This document shows, one piece after another, positions 1 through 8,195 of a DNA stretch of 64,000 bases (position 1 is its first letter; the number at the start of each line of letters is the position of its first letter). Source of the stretch: Dehalogenimonas sp. WBC-2. GTDB taxonomy: Bacteria > Chloroflexota > Dehalococcoidia > Dehalococcoidales > Dehalococcoidaceae. The notes beneath the pieces were generated by a model. That model was not told where the DNA came from and ran no database searches. It saw nothing but the letters and a program-made list of their open reading frames with translations. Position numbers and translations under genes: made by a program. The stretch lies in contig CP011392.1 of assembly GCA_001005265.1 (NCBI GenBank), positions 434,001 to 498,000 of the forward strand, written 5' to 3'.

Positions 1-299
1 GCGGGCATGATATCCTCGAAGCATGAATTCTCAAGGATGATGATCTTGTCTTTGAGTTTATTGCGTTCGTCGGTGCCGACGGTTACGGCGAGACGACTTT
101 TCAAGCCTTCAATATCGTCGGCGAGCTCCGCGTAGTTTGCGGCGACTTGGGTTCTGAATTCAGCGGTTTTGGCCTTAAGTTCATCGTCGGACAGCTTCAA
201 AAATTCTGGTTCAAGGTCATTGGCCATTTTGACCAACGGTTCCAGTTTTTTAATCTCTTTTTCATTGGAATCAACCAGGTTACCAAACCATTTGAACAT
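1..299 (-). CDS. secA: SecA preprotein translocase ATPase, N-terminal part (runs off left edge)
   Basis: SecA is the cytoplasmic ATPase motor that drives unfolded preproteins through SecYEG. Only about the first 99 residues are inside the window. The protein opens with MFKWFGNLVDSNEKEIKKL and continues with the family-typical LEPEFLKLSDDELKAKT segment. Between that segment and the DIMP motif (which precedes the nucleotide-binding fold) there is a charged, probably helical insertion of roughly 30 residues that E. coli SecA lacks. The ATG at 297-299 is preceded by AAAGAGG, about ten bases upstream. The Walker motifs lie outside the window, so integrity cannot be judged. Confidence 0.93.
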   Translation of the reverse strand, partial: MFKWFGNLVDSNEKEIKKLEPLVKMANDLEPEFLKLSDDELKAKTAEFRTQVAANYAELADDIEGLKSRLAVTVGTDERNKLKDKIIILENSCFEDIMP

Positions 300-329
300 T
301 ACTAATCAACCTCTTTTTCAAATATCGAT

Positions 330-358
330 GGTTTCTATAGATTATAACGCTAGAAACC
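330..358 (-). promoter_or_regulatory. Inverted repeat around a possible secA -10 element
   Basis: An 8-bp perfect inverted repeat (GGTTTCTA at 330-337 and TAGAAACC at 351-358) with a 13-base centre encloses a TATAAT (minus strand, 341-346). A good -35 is not apparent. The arrangement resembles an operator placed over a -10 box about 40 bases upstream of the secA start, but it could be a chance palindrome. The protein that would bind it is unknown. Confidence 0.35.
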
Positions 359-559
359 GGATTTAGTATTTTACCATATTCGCCAGTCATTAAGGCAGGC
401 TGGAAGAGGACGCTCCTGCGGCAGGTGCCGTGATAGTCCCTTGTTTATTAGATGGAGTCCGAGATTGCGTCGACGTAGTCCTTCGACAAGCTCCTGATTG
501 GTCGGGACAGGCGGGTAAACGGGTGGAGAGGGTTTTCCGCGTTGTACCTTGATCCGAGC
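359..559. other. Intergenic stretch without a recognisable gene
   Basis: No supported gene is seen. The stretch contains CCTTCGACAAGCTCCTG (near 479-496), which resembles the first half of the widespread CCCTTCGACAAGCTCAGGG intergenic repeat but diverges afterwards, and a GC-rich GCTCCTGCGGCAGG segment near 410-424. It looks like decayed repeat material between secA and the promoter repeat at 687-767. Confidence 0.4.
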
Positions 560-667
560 CTATCGAGTTTCCATAAAAACAATGCCTTGTTCATCCAGAA
601 TATCCGGTCTCTGTAGCCAGAATTTGGTAGCGGCGGAGGTTGTTCCCCCCAAAAATGAAAAATGCAT
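560..667 (-). CDS. Possible 35-residue ORF downstream of the promoter repeat
   Basis: A short open frame starts at ATG 665-667, opens MHFSFLGGTTSAATKFW and ends at the TAG complementary to 560-562. It is preceded by AAAGAGG with six bases to the ATG, and about 40 bases further up by the promoter carried in the repeat (707-735), so it has a full expression signal. The product matches nothing I recognise and has no clear domain. The same MHF opening recurs downstream of the second repeat copy (near 46130), so it may be the start of a degraded mobile or accessory ORF, not a functional gene. Confidence 0.25.
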   Translation of the reverse strand: MHFSFLGGTTSAATKFWLQRPDILDEQGIVFMETR

Positions 668-686
668 AAACAACCTCTTTATAACT

Positions 687-767
687 AACTAATAAACAGA
701 GAACGAATGTTAGCATACGAGTAGATGAGCGTCAATAAGGTTTTTGAACTTTTTGAGGGCTTATTTT
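687..767 (-). repeat. Dispersed promoter-bearing repeat, copy A
   Basis: About 80 bases match 46225-46304 at roughly 80 percent with a 2-base gap. On the minus strand the copy contains TTGACG (730-735), a 17-base spacer and TAACAT (707-712), followed by the shared TCGTTCTCTGTTTATTA tract. The -35/-10 spacing is identical in copy B although the spacer sequence has drifted, which suggests selection for promoter function. The promoter points toward the 35-residue ORF and, beyond it, secA. Confidence 0.65.
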
Positions 768-850
768 GCGGTGGGAGAAGATCCTATTGAATAATCACCG
801 GGAATCACTAATTAATATAAGCATACTACTGCCAAGCGGCTGTTCTTTAG

Positions 851-2761
851 CTATTGTCCGCTAAGATGATCCAACAATTCATTGAGATCAAGGCTGGCTA
901 TACAGACCACCTGGTCGGCACCGCCGTAGGCGACAAAAAGCTTCCCGTTGACGACAGCTGCGCCGCAGGAGAAGACGACGTTTGGCACTTGTCCGTGAAT
1001 CTCGTAGTTTTTTACTGGTTTTAATATAGGATGACGGCAACGGCCAACAACCTTGAAAGGGTCTTCCAGGTCTAGCAAGGCTGCTTTAAGGTAGTAGTAT
1101 CTGTAACCTTCTTGAGCCACTCCATGATAAATGAGCAGCCAGCCGGCATCTGTTCTGATGGGAGGGGCGGCGGTTCCTATCTTCTCGATAAGGGGTCCCT
1201 CATTCCGGTAATCCAGCAGCACTTCACCGGCCAGATTTCGTTCACTGGCAAATTTGAGGTCGTCAAAGTAATCGAGCCAAATATTTCTATCCGAACGGTG
1301 GAGGACGGCGAACCGATTGTTTATCTTTTGGGGGAATAAAGCAGCGTTCTTATCCATATGAGACGCTGGAGAGATCACAGTCGGCCAGTCCCAGTTCCAG
1401 TCTTTGTTGAGAAAATCCTCCCGCTTGATCGACGTGATGGCGACGCGCGGCGGGTCTTTTCCGTCATAAGCTGTGTAGAGCATGTAAATCCGATCTCCAA
1501 TGCGGGTCAGGCGGGGGTCCTCGCAACCTGAATTGCCGCCGGGAGTGAGTTTTTGCTCGAAATCGGCTCGAGGTATATAGACAGGCTCAGATAATCTTTT
1601 GAATTTATGGCCGTCCTGGCTTTCGGCATAGCCCAAAACCGAGGTGTTGTCCTCCGCTTGGGCGCGGTAAACCAGGTGAAATTTGCCGTTATCATGTAAT
1701 AAGGCCGGATTGTAGACCGCTTTAGCCTCCCAGGCTCTCTCAGGAGCCGCCTGAAGTACCGGGTTTCCGGCAAACCGTTTCAGCTTGGGATGAGATGAAC
1801 CGGGGTTGAGCATTTCAGAAATTAGAATTTCCAAAGGGCATGTAGCCACGGCGCAAACAGTATCAGCGGCACCGTAATACAGGTGAAGAATGCCGTCCCG
1901 CAGCAGCACGCCTGAGGGGAATACGACCTCCGGCACCATACCGTATTTCTCATAAGCTTCCCGAGTTATTAGAAGAGGGTCGGCTGACCGGGCCAGCACG
2001 CGGGTGGGATCTTCCAGATCAAGCAGTACCGCCTCCACGGTGAAGGTGGCCGGAGGGTTGCGGTAGTTCTTGATGTGGCTATATATAAGCAGCCAGCCAT
2101 GGTTGGTTTTGAGCGGTGGAGCGCCGATCTCCACCTGGTCATCAGGTTCGCATTGCAGAGATATGGAGTTGGTATCCAGGGTGTCGTACCACTCATCCCA
2201 GTATGTTTGGTTCCAGATATCCTCTTCACTATCGAAAAACGCCACGCCGATATGGGCGGGAGGGCGGTCAGTGTTGGCAGTCAGCACGGCCGCTATTTTG
2301 CCGTTGACACGTTCCGGGAATAAGGCCATCGCCTTGGCGTTGAACGGGGTGACCATGTGCTTTTCGACTATATTATCCAAATCATAGGATATAGCCAGAC
2401 CGACTTTGATACGATCTGCAGTAAAAGGATAATCGGAAAGGGCGGTGTAGAAAATGTAATATTTACCATCAAGATACGTGACTCTCGGGTCTTCGCAGCC
2501 GAAGCGTTCCCACTCCTCATGGGGGCTGATTAGCTGGGATCTATCGTTGAAATGAATGCCGTCGTTGCTAGAAGCACAACCGATAGAAGATACCTGCATC
2601 TCATGGCCATGAAAGACCTTGGAAGCTGATAACGCCCGGTAAAGAAGATTGATCCGGCTGCCGTGGAGTACAGGGCAACCGTTGAAGGTGGCTGTGGCCT
2701 CCCATGGATGTTCTGGTTTGGGTAGGATAATTGGGTTTTCGTCAGAGCGGCGGAAAATCAT
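851..2761 (-). CDS. Two-domain GH130-type beta-propeller glycosidase/phosphorylase-like protein
   Basis: Tandem fusion of two five-bladed beta-propeller domains of the GH130 (DUF377-like) class, whose characterised members phosphorolyse or hydrolyse beta-mannosides. Domain 1 spans about residues 1-325 and domain 2 about 326-636. Each has the invariant CEDPR motif with the catalytic-type Asp (CEDPRVTYLDGKYYIFYT in domain 1, GCEDPRLTRIGDRIYMLYTA in domain 2) and a WLLIY(S/H)G-type blade. No signal peptide is visible, so it is probably cytoplasmic. Usual GH130 proteins are about 300-390 residues with one domain; this one is a duplication. Its start overlaps the end of the upstream GH130 gene by 20 bases, so the two are co-translated. 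The substrate cannot be read from the sequence. Confidence 0.82.
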   Translation of the reverse strand: MIFRRSDENPIILPKPEHPWEATATFNGCPVLHGSRINLLYRALSASKVFHGHEMQVSSIGCASSNDGIHFNDRSQLISPHEEWERFGCEDPRVTYLDGKYYIFYTALSDYPFTADRIKVGLAISYDLDNIVEKHMVTPFNAKAMALFPERVNGKIAAVLTANTDRPPAHIGVAFFDSEEDIWNQTYWDEWYDTLDTNSISLQCEPDDQVEIGAPPLKTNHGWLLIYSHIKNYRNPPATFTVEAVLLDLEDPTRVLARSADPLLITREAYEKYGMVPEVVFPSGVLLRDGILHLYYGAADTVCAVATCPLEILISEMLNPGSSHPKLKRFAGNPVLQAAPERAWEAKAVYNPALLHDNGKFHLVYRAQAEDNTSVLGYAESQDGHKFKRLSEPVYIPRADFEQKLTPGGNSGCEDPRLTRIGDRIYMLYTAYDGKDPPRVAITSIKREDFLNKDWNWDWPTVISPASHMDKNAALFPQKINNRFAVLHRSDRNIWLDYFDDLKFASERNLAGEVLLDYRNEGPLIEKIGTAAPPIRTDAGWLLIYHGVAQEGYRYYYLKAALLDLEDPFKVVGRCRHPILKPVKNYEIHGQVPNVVFSCGAAVVNGKLFVAYGGADQVVCIASLDLNELLDHLSGQ

Positions 2762-3824
2762 ATAACAGGATTCCCTTCTGTAGCGGTACGCTATTGCTCA
2801 TGAGGGCATCTAGTAGCTTTTTTAAGGTAATAGATGCGGCGCAGAGCCAGCGGTCAGCGCCACCGTAATAAACAACGAGTTGGTCTCCCAGCACTACTGC
2901 GCCGCAGGGGTAAACGACGCCTGATTTCCAGCCGACGTTCTCATATTCTGCGTCCGGTTCCAGAATTGGCTTGTTGAAACGGGCAATTATGCGGGTGGGA
3001 TCGTCAAGATCAAGAAGCATCGCCCCAATCTTATAACGTCCTGCGTCTGAATCATCGACTCCGTGGTAAATCAGAAGCCAGCCGAATTCAGTTTTGATTG
3101 GCGGCGGTCCGGTACCGCATTTCCGGCTGTCCCATTTGCCGGGGCGTGAAGACAATCGGTACTCTCCCTTGAGCCAGCTTGAACGGCCGTCAAAATCCAG
3201 ATCATCCACGAAATCAAGCAGAATATCAGGGAAAACCCGATGTAGCAATACGTAGCGTCCTCCGACCTTTTCCGGGAAAAGGGCCGGGTTTTTATCTACT
3301 ATGCCCGGCCGAGAGATGAGCACCGGCCGCTGCCAATTCCATCTCCGCGCCACAAAATCATCCCGGGCGATGGATGAGATGGCCAGACGGGGCGGGTCGG
3401 ACCCGTTATAGGCTACATAAGTGAGATACAATCGGTCATCAATCAGAGTCAGACGGGGATCTTCACAACCCCCGGCGATACCGCCAGAGGCATAGGGGCT
3501 TAATGACACCGAGTGGGGGTGGCGTCGGCTTACTCCTTCAAAGGTCTCCCGCGGCCAGTAGGCCGGGCTTGTTGGCCTAACATCGAACTTAAAGCCATCC
3601 TCGCTTGAGGCATAGCCAAGATAGGATATATCATCATCAGAGGTGGTACGGTAGAGCAGATGCACCCGGCCATCAAGAAAAATTGCTGCCGAATTAAAAA
3701 CGCTTTTAGCTTCCCAGGCGAGTTCGCGGCGGGGTTTTAAAATGGGGTTGCCGGGATATCGTTCCAGCCGACAAACAGGATATGATGCCTTGACGTCTGA
3801 TTTCGCACCCGCATCTTTATCCAC
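2742..3824 (-). CDS. Single-domain GH130-type beta-propeller glycosidase/phosphorylase-like protein
   Basis: 360-residue GH130-type protein with GGCEDPRLTLIDDRLYLTYV carrying the catalytic-type Asp, followed by VDKNPALFPEKVGGRYVLLH and WLLIYHGV blades as in the second domain of the downstream gene. It begins YPGNPILKPRRELAWEAKSV after a short polar leader, the classic GH130 opening. The start is GTG (minus strand, 3822-3824) with no Shine-Dalgarno; a TTGACA-17-TAAATT promoter places the predicted transcription start on the GTG itself, so translation may be leaderless. Together with 851-2761 it gives three related propellers in one two-gene unit, probably acting on one oligosaccharide. Confidence 0.82.
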   Translation of the reverse strand: MDKDAGAKSDVKASYPVCRLERYPGNPILKPRRELAWEAKSVFNSAAIFLDGRVHLLYRTTSDDDISYLGYASSEDGFKFDVRPTSPAYWPRETFEGVSRRHPHSVSLSPYASGGIAGGCEDPRLTLIDDRLYLTYVAYNGSDPPRLAISSIARDDFVARRWNWQRPVLISRPGIVDKNPALFPEKVGGRYVLLHRVFPDILLDFVDDLDFDGRSSWLKGEYRLSSRPGKWDSRKCGTGPPPIKTEFGWLLIYHGVDDSDAGRYKIGAMLLDLDDPTRIIARFNKPILEPDAEYENVGWKSGVVYPCGAVVLGDQLVVYYGGADRWLCAASITLKKLLDALMSNSVPLQKGILLYDFPPL

Positions 3825-3830
3825 AATCTC

Positions 3831-3859
3831 AATTTAATACTGTGCGTGAGTAATGTCAA
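3831..3859 (-). promoter_or_regulatory. Sigma70-type promoter of the GH130 pair, apparently leaderless
   Basis: Minus-strand TTGACA (3854-3859), a 17-base spacer and TAAATT (3831-3836). Seven bases past the -10 lies the G of the GTG start codon at 3824. No ribosome-binding site precedes the GTG. A -10 at TATTAA would leave only a 14-base spacer and is less likely. Confidence 0.55.
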
Positions 3860-3936
3860 TGATTGGTATTGTCTTGGGGGAACCTGCTGTTAGAATTATT
3901 ATGTCGCAGTGACTCGAGTGCGAATAGATAGATACT

Positions 3937-3972
3937 AATACCCGGCCTTGACTGAAAACAAGGCCGGGTATT
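3937..3972 (-). terminator. Hairpin terminator downstream of the SDR gene
   Basis: Perfect 14-bp stem (AATACCCGGCCTTG / CAAGGCCGGGTATT) with an 8-base loop, about 50 bases past the stop of the short-chain dehydrogenase gene. The U-tract is weak on the minus strand and better on the plus strand, so it may act in both directions. It separates the SDR transcript from the GH130 promoter. Confidence 0.7.
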
Positions 3973-4020
3973 TTGAACTGTTTGACGCCAAATTAACAAC
4001 TGAAGATGTGTAACCTTGTA

Positions 4021-4779
4021 TTAGTATGCTGTCCATCCCGCGTCGGCTGTTATAACAGTAGCATTTATCATACTGGCATCATCGCTGGCCAGAAAAAGGG
4101 CTACTTTGGCAATTTCTTCAGGTTCCCCTACCCGTGGATTTAAACTTATTCCTGCCATAGCTCTTTCCATTCCGAACTTATTGGGATCATATATGGTAGT
4201 TCCGATATTGGTGTTAACCGCTCCGGGCGCTATAGCGTTGCAGCGGATACCCAATTTAGCGTACTGGAAGCCTACGTTCTTGGTTAATCCGATAACAGAA
4301 TGTTTTGAAGCGGTGTAGGCTGCTCCGGCCCTGGAACCTAACAGGCCGCCTGCTGAGGCAATATTAACGATAATACCAGAACCTTTTTCGACAAATATTT
4401 TAAGGGCTTTTCGTGTGGCACGCATTGGCCCTGTAGAATTAACAGCAAATACTTTTTCCCAAAGCTCATCAGTGACATCCCCGGCCGGAACAAAATTGTC
4501 CATGATTCCAGCATTGTTGACTAGAATATCCAGAGTGCCGTAGCTGTTAATGGCTGTATCAATCATATTTTGGATATCTTGTTCTTTTGTAACGTTAGCT
4601 GTGACGGCTTTGGCTATTCCGCCAGCTGCAGTAATCTCGGCGACAACTTGATTTGCAGTGTCAAGATTGAAGTCCGAAACGACGACTTTAGCCCCTTCTT
4701 TGGCAAAAAGCAGTGAGATCGCTTTACCCATTCCTGAACCGGCTCCGGTTACTACCGCGACTTTGTTTTGTAGTTTCAT
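4021..4779 (-). CDS. Short-chain dehydrogenase/reductase (SDR family)
   Basis: 252-residue classical SDR that should reduce or oxidise a carbonyl or alcohol with NAD(P)(H). Visible motifs are the TGAGSGMG cofactor loop at residues 11-18, VSDFN at the end of strand beta2, NNAG in the middle, an IASAGG segment with the catalytic Ser and YTASK with the catalytic Tyr and Lys; the C-terminal LFLASDDASMINATVITADAG is typical of FabG-like and glucose-dehydrogenase-like members. Asp in VSDF favours NAD over NADP. Start is the ATG after an AGGAAAGG-type ribosome site. It stands alone with its own promoter and terminator, and the physiological substrate is unknown. Confidence 0.88.
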   Translation of the reverse strand: MKLQNKVAVVTGAGSGMGKAISLLFAKEGAKVVVSDFNLDTANQVVAEITAAGGIAKAVTANVTKEQDIQNMIDTAINSYGTLDILVNNAGIMDNFVPAGDVTDELWEKVFAVNSTGPMRATRKALKIFVEKGSGIIVNIASAGGLLGSRAGAAYTASKHSVIGLTKNVGFQYAKLGIRCNAIAPGAVNTNIGTTIYDPNKFGMERAMAGISLNPRVGEPEEIAKVALFLASDDASMINATVITADAGWTAY

Positions 4780-4832
4780 AAAAAAGTCCTTTCCTTTTTG
4801 CTTAAGGTCTACATAATTATTAGAACCACCGG

Positions 4833-4862
4833 TTTATATCATGATAGTTTTAGTACTGTCAA
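4833..4862 (-). promoter_or_regulatory. Sigma70-type promoter of the SDR gene
   Basis: Minus-strand TTGACA (4857-4862), an 18-base spacer and TATAAA (4833-4838), giving a leader of roughly 45 bases with a ribosome-binding site before the SDR start. Confidence 0.65.
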
Positions 4863-4959
4863 TGCATAGTATTAGGTCTATTATTGAAAAGGAACGGAAT
4901 AAGCAGTGCTATGAATATTTTATTTTGTTATCATCGGGAGGTCCGATCTAAAGGTGGTG

Positions 4960-6150
4960 TTAGGGCAAAACGGACTTCCGGCTGTCTGGAGGTAGCACCA
5001 GCGAGGTGATAATAGCACTGATGCCCAGCGCTCCGGCGAAGATACTGAAAATGAGGAAGGGGCGCAGGGCGCTTTCAACCAAACCGGGCAGCCATAACTG
5101 AAAAGCCGAGGGTACGTTGCCAAAATCAGTATTGACCCCGATAACAGCATTGGCCACCATGATACCGACGAATCCAACCAGGCCGAAGGCAAAAAAGACG
5201 GAACCGCAATATAGAAATATTTCCCTCTTATCGCGCAGCACAAGATACGCCAAACCGATGAGTAAGACGACAAAGAGGATTAAACCATAGAAAACCAGCC
5301 AGTAGTCACCGACGTAACCCTTTAAACGTTCAATTTCCCCTTTGAGATCTACAAGCCCATGGTTAAGAGACTCAGGAGCGCCAGCGAAAAAGCTGGAATC
5401 AATCTCAATGGCGTCCGGCCAGCCAGCAGTCAGTTGGAAGTAAAAGAATTCATTAAAGGCGGCAATCTTCTGATTGGGTGTCAGACCGGACAATTCTGGG
5501 GGAGGGAAAGCGGTATAGACATCAAACAAGGTTACATAAAGTGTGGTAAATGGCTCATCAAGCGGCACATGAATATCCAGAGAATCAGTGGAGCCCAGCA
5601 GGTACTGCTGCAGCGGTGGAACAATGTCCCTCAAGGCGACATTAGCCCAGGCTTCCATTTTTACCGCCGCATCGTCGATATAGTCAATCAGATATATAAA
5701 AACAGGATCAACATTCTGGCCGACATTTTCCTTCATCAATTCTTCGGCCATATCCGGCCAGTCAATTTTCTCTGCCAGCGAGTAAATTAGTTCTGGTGCG
5801 AACACGGTTTCACCAAGGGTGTCTTGCAGGTCCAGAGTATCAGTGCGATCTAGTAAATAATCATAGAAACGATTGACTGCCGCGGCAGCGGCTTCTTTGA
5901 GTTCATTGGAGTATTCCGGCAGGCCGTCTTTGAGAAAATTGCGGATAGCTTGAGGGGCATCGTTAGCAGCGCCATTATCGAGCACGGCCTCTCTTATCAC
6001 ATCCGGTAAATCCAGATTTTTGATTTGGCCATTAATGAAACCAGGATTTAGCACGGTCAGATTAACACTAACGCCGGCGCCCAATGCCGATAGCGATACG
6101 AAAAGAAAAAAGCCGATTACTGCCAGAGCAAGGCCTTTTAAAAAAGCCAT
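4960..6150 (-). CDS. Uncharacterised integral membrane protein with a large extracytoplasmic helical domain
   Basis: About 396 residues that I do not recognise as a named family. It has an N-terminal hydrophobic segment (FLKGLALAVIGFFLFVSLSA), then roughly 240 mostly helical residues probably outside the membrane (with repeated DIL/D-L-Q acidic patches), then three C-terminal membrane segments: WLVFYGLILFVVLLIGLAYL, a segment around VFFAFGLVGFVGIM, and one around LIFSIFAGALGISAIITSLV. An in-frame TTG lies five codons upstream, but the ATG at 6148-6150 is preferred because GGAG sits four bases before it. The gene has its own promoter and lies between the aro operon and the SDR gene. Confidence 0.75.
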   Translation of the reverse strand: MAFLKGLALAVIGFFLFVSLSALGAGVSVNLTVLNPGFINGQIKNLDLPDVIREAVLDNGAANDAPQAIRNFLKDGLPEYSNELKEAAAAAVNRFYDYLLDRTDTLDLQDTLGETVFAPELIYSLAEKIDWPDMAEELMKENVGQNVDPVFIYLIDYIDDAAVKMEAWANVALRDIVPPLQQYLLGSTDSLDIHVPLDEPFTTLYVTLFDVYTAFPPPELSGLTPNQKIAAFNEFFYFQLTAGWPDAIEIDSSFFAGAPESLNHGLVDLKGEIERLKGYVGDYWLVFYGLILFVVLLIGLAYLVLRDKREIFLYCGSVFFAFGLVGFVGIMVANAVIGVNTDFGNVPSAFQLWLPGLVESALRPFLIFSIFAGALGISAIITSLVLPPDSRKSVLP

Positions 6151-6182
6151 GAAACTCCAAAACAAATCAGATGTTAAGAATA

Positions 6183-6211
6183 ATTATCAAGCGGAACGTT
6201 TTGTAAGTCAA
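6183..6211 (-). promoter_or_regulatory. Sigma70-type promoter of the membrane protein gene
   Basis: Minus-strand TTGACT (6206-6211), a 17-base spacer and GATAAT (6183-6188) in the gap between the tyrA stop and the start at 6150. It makes the membrane protein gene independent of the aro operon. Confidence 0.6.
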
Positions 6212-6258
6212 GCAATAATCGTTTCAGTGAAAGTGGCAGGCAGCTATTCAGACAATCC

Positions 6259-7128
6259 TCAGCGGTGGTTAGCCAGGTGGTACAGTTTCTGATATGAAGC
6301 CCCAAAATCCGGGTTAGAGGCCTCAAGTTTGGCCTTGAGATTACTCATCCGGTTAACAAATTCATCGCGGCGGCCTTCCCGCACTAATGTTGCCCAATCA
6401 CGGGCCTTGTCACTGAAAAGACTCTCTGTTTCCGGCAGTGACGGCAAATTAAGTTGAAGGGATGCATAAAGGGCAGGATCCTCAGATAGGACGCTTTCAA
6501 CCAGTGTGAGCAGGGCTTTGTAGGTGATGCCGCCAGCGCCATTCATTTCATCTAACCGGTCAAGGCTGACCAGTGCATCCGCGGTGACGATGGCGATAAA
6601 ATGGGCCAGTCCGAGCGAAATGGACATCAGGCGGTCATGTTCTTCCGGCGTAGTGGTGCGGACGCGGGCGCCGCGGGTGGACAGCCAGTCTGATACCTTG
6701 AAGGCCGTTGCCTTCTCAATATCATCGGTAGGGGTGAGAATGAAGTTCTGACCTTTTAGGCTCTCGGCGCCGGGGCCGAAAACAGGGTGGCTGCCGAGGA
6801 CTTTGATACCGGTAAAATACCGGTGCATGATGTCGACCGGTTTCACTTTCACTGAAGTGAGATCGAATACTGTTTGCCCCGAATTGAGGTGGGGAGCGAG
6901 GTTATGGCAGACAGCCTCGAAACTGTCTACCGGAACGGAGATAACAACCACGTCGGCTTCCCCGGCCTTGCCGGTATTGTCGGATGATGAGACTCCTAGT
7001 TCGACCGAAGCGGCGGCCAGTTTGTCCTTGTCGCGGCCGACGATAGTGACCTGGTGCCCTTCGTTCTTTAGCAAACGGGCGAACCAAGCCCCCATTTTGC
7101 CGTAACCACCGATAATTACAATCTTCAT
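6259..7128 (-). CDS. tyrA: Prephenate dehydrogenase
   Basis: 289-residue TyrA-type enzyme that oxidatively decarboxylates prephenate to 4-hydroxyphenylpyruvate, the tyrosine precursor. The N-terminal Rossmann fold begins IVIIGGYGKMGAWFARLLK; VGRDK suggests NADP can be accommodated, but this is only an inference. The SHPVFGPGAESLKGQNFILT segment is the substrate-site signature and EEHDRLMSISLGLAHF contains the conserved His. No ACT domain follows, so tyrosine feedback on this protein is not evident. It is the last gene of the aro operon and starts one base into the pheA stop codon. Confidence 0.93.
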   Translation of the reverse strand: MKIVIIGGYGKMGAWFARLLKNEGHQVTIVGRDKDKLAAASVELGVSSSDNTGKAGEADVVVISVPVDSFEAVCHNLAPHLNSGQTVFDLTSVKVKPVDIMHRYFTGIKVLGSHPVFGPGAESLKGQNFILTPTDDIEKATAFKVSDWLSTRGARVRTTTPEEHDRLMSISLGLAHFIAIVTADALVSLDRLDEMNGAGGITYKALLTLVESVLSEDPALYASLQLNLPSLPETESLFSDKARDWATLVREGRRDEFVNRMSNLKAKLEASNPDFGASYQKLYHLANHR

Positions 7129-8195
7129 TACCGCACTCTTGGGTAGGAGCCTAAAATCTTGATGAATAATACGTGTTCTTCCAGCGCCGGTATGGCGGCC
7201 CGAAAATTTTCATTTTCCCGATGACCTTCAAAGTCGAGGTAGAAATTATACTCCCAAGCTTTTTTACGCGTCGGACGGCTTTCGATCTTGGTAAGATTGA
7301 TCTGGTGTTCAGCCATGACCCGCAGAAACTCGTAGAGTGCCCCGGGACGGTGTTTCACGGCGAATACTACCGATGTTTTGTCATCACCGGATGGCGGCGC
7401 ATCGCGCCGACCCAAGGCGAAGAAACGGGTGTAATTATTGGGATTGTCCTGGATGTCGCGGGCAAGTATTTTCATGCCGTAAATGCTGGCGGCGCGTTCA
7501 GAGGCGATAGCTGCGCCGTCCATGATGCCCTGCTCTTTAATGAGTTTCACACTGCCGGCAGTATCGTAAGTAGGGAGAAGTTCAAAATTGAGCTGACGCA
7601 AAAAATGGCTGCACTGGCCCAGCGCCTGAGGGTGAGAATAGACGCGCCTGATATTGTCCAGTGCGACGCCAGGGTGGGCGATGAGACAGTGATTGACCTT
7701 TAAATTGAGCTCACCTGATACCATAAGCGCCGAATCCAGCATGAGGTCATAGGAACGAGGAATGCTGCCTTCAATGGAGTTTTCCATGGGGATGATGCCG
7801 AACTGGACGTTTCCGCTCTCGACGGTTTTAAAGACATCTTCGAGCGATTCACAGGGTTTGACTACGGCACGGGCACCAAAGTACTGGTAGGCAGCTTCTT
7901 CAGAATAGGCACCGGTTTCACCTTGAAAGGCGACGCTCCTGGTCTGACGCTGGCGTGACAGCTTGATAATGGAGTTATAGAGTTCACTGATCTCATCTCT
8001 GGTCATTCCGCTGGCGGCGGCGACACCGACTACGTGTTCAATGACCATTTTTTCACGCCCGACATCTTGCGGCGGCACTTCACCGGCGGCTTTCTCGTGA
8101 CCGATAGCCTCGGCGATTGACAGACGCTCAGCTAGGAGTTTGACGATATTATCGTCCAGTTTATCAACACGGCGGCGCAGTTCATCCAAACTCAT
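7128..8195 (-). CDS. pheA: Bifunctional chorismate mutase / prephenate dehydratase
   Basis: 355 residues in three parts. An AroQ-type chorismate mutase helix bundle (about 1-90; [20 protein letters not shown]), a prephenate dehydratase domain (about 92-270; [18 protein letters not shown] and a [10 protein letters not shown] motif) and a C-terminal ACT domain with the [20 protein letters not shown] signature that binds phenylalanine in homologues. It converts chorismate through prephenate to phenylpyruvate. Feedback inhibition by Phe is expected from the ACT domain. The gene overlaps both neighbours by 1-4 bases. Confidence 0.95.
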   Translation of the reverse strand: MSLDELRRRVDKLDDNIVKLLAERLSIAEAIGHEKAAGEVPPQDVGREKMVIEHVVGVAAASGMTRDEISELYNSIIKLSRQRQTRSVAFQGETGAYSEEAAYQYFGARAVVKPCESLEDVFKTVESGNVQFGIIPMENSIEGSIPRSYDLMLDSALMVSGELNLKVNHCLIAHPGVALDNIRRVYSHPQALGQCSHFLRQLNFELLPTYDTAGSVKLIKEQGIMDGAAIASERAASIYGMKILARDIQDNPNNYTRFFALGRRDAPPSGDDKTSVVFAVKHRPGALYEFLRVMAEHQINLTKIESRPTRKKAWEYNFYLDFEGHRENENFRAAIPALEEHVLFIKILGSYPRVR

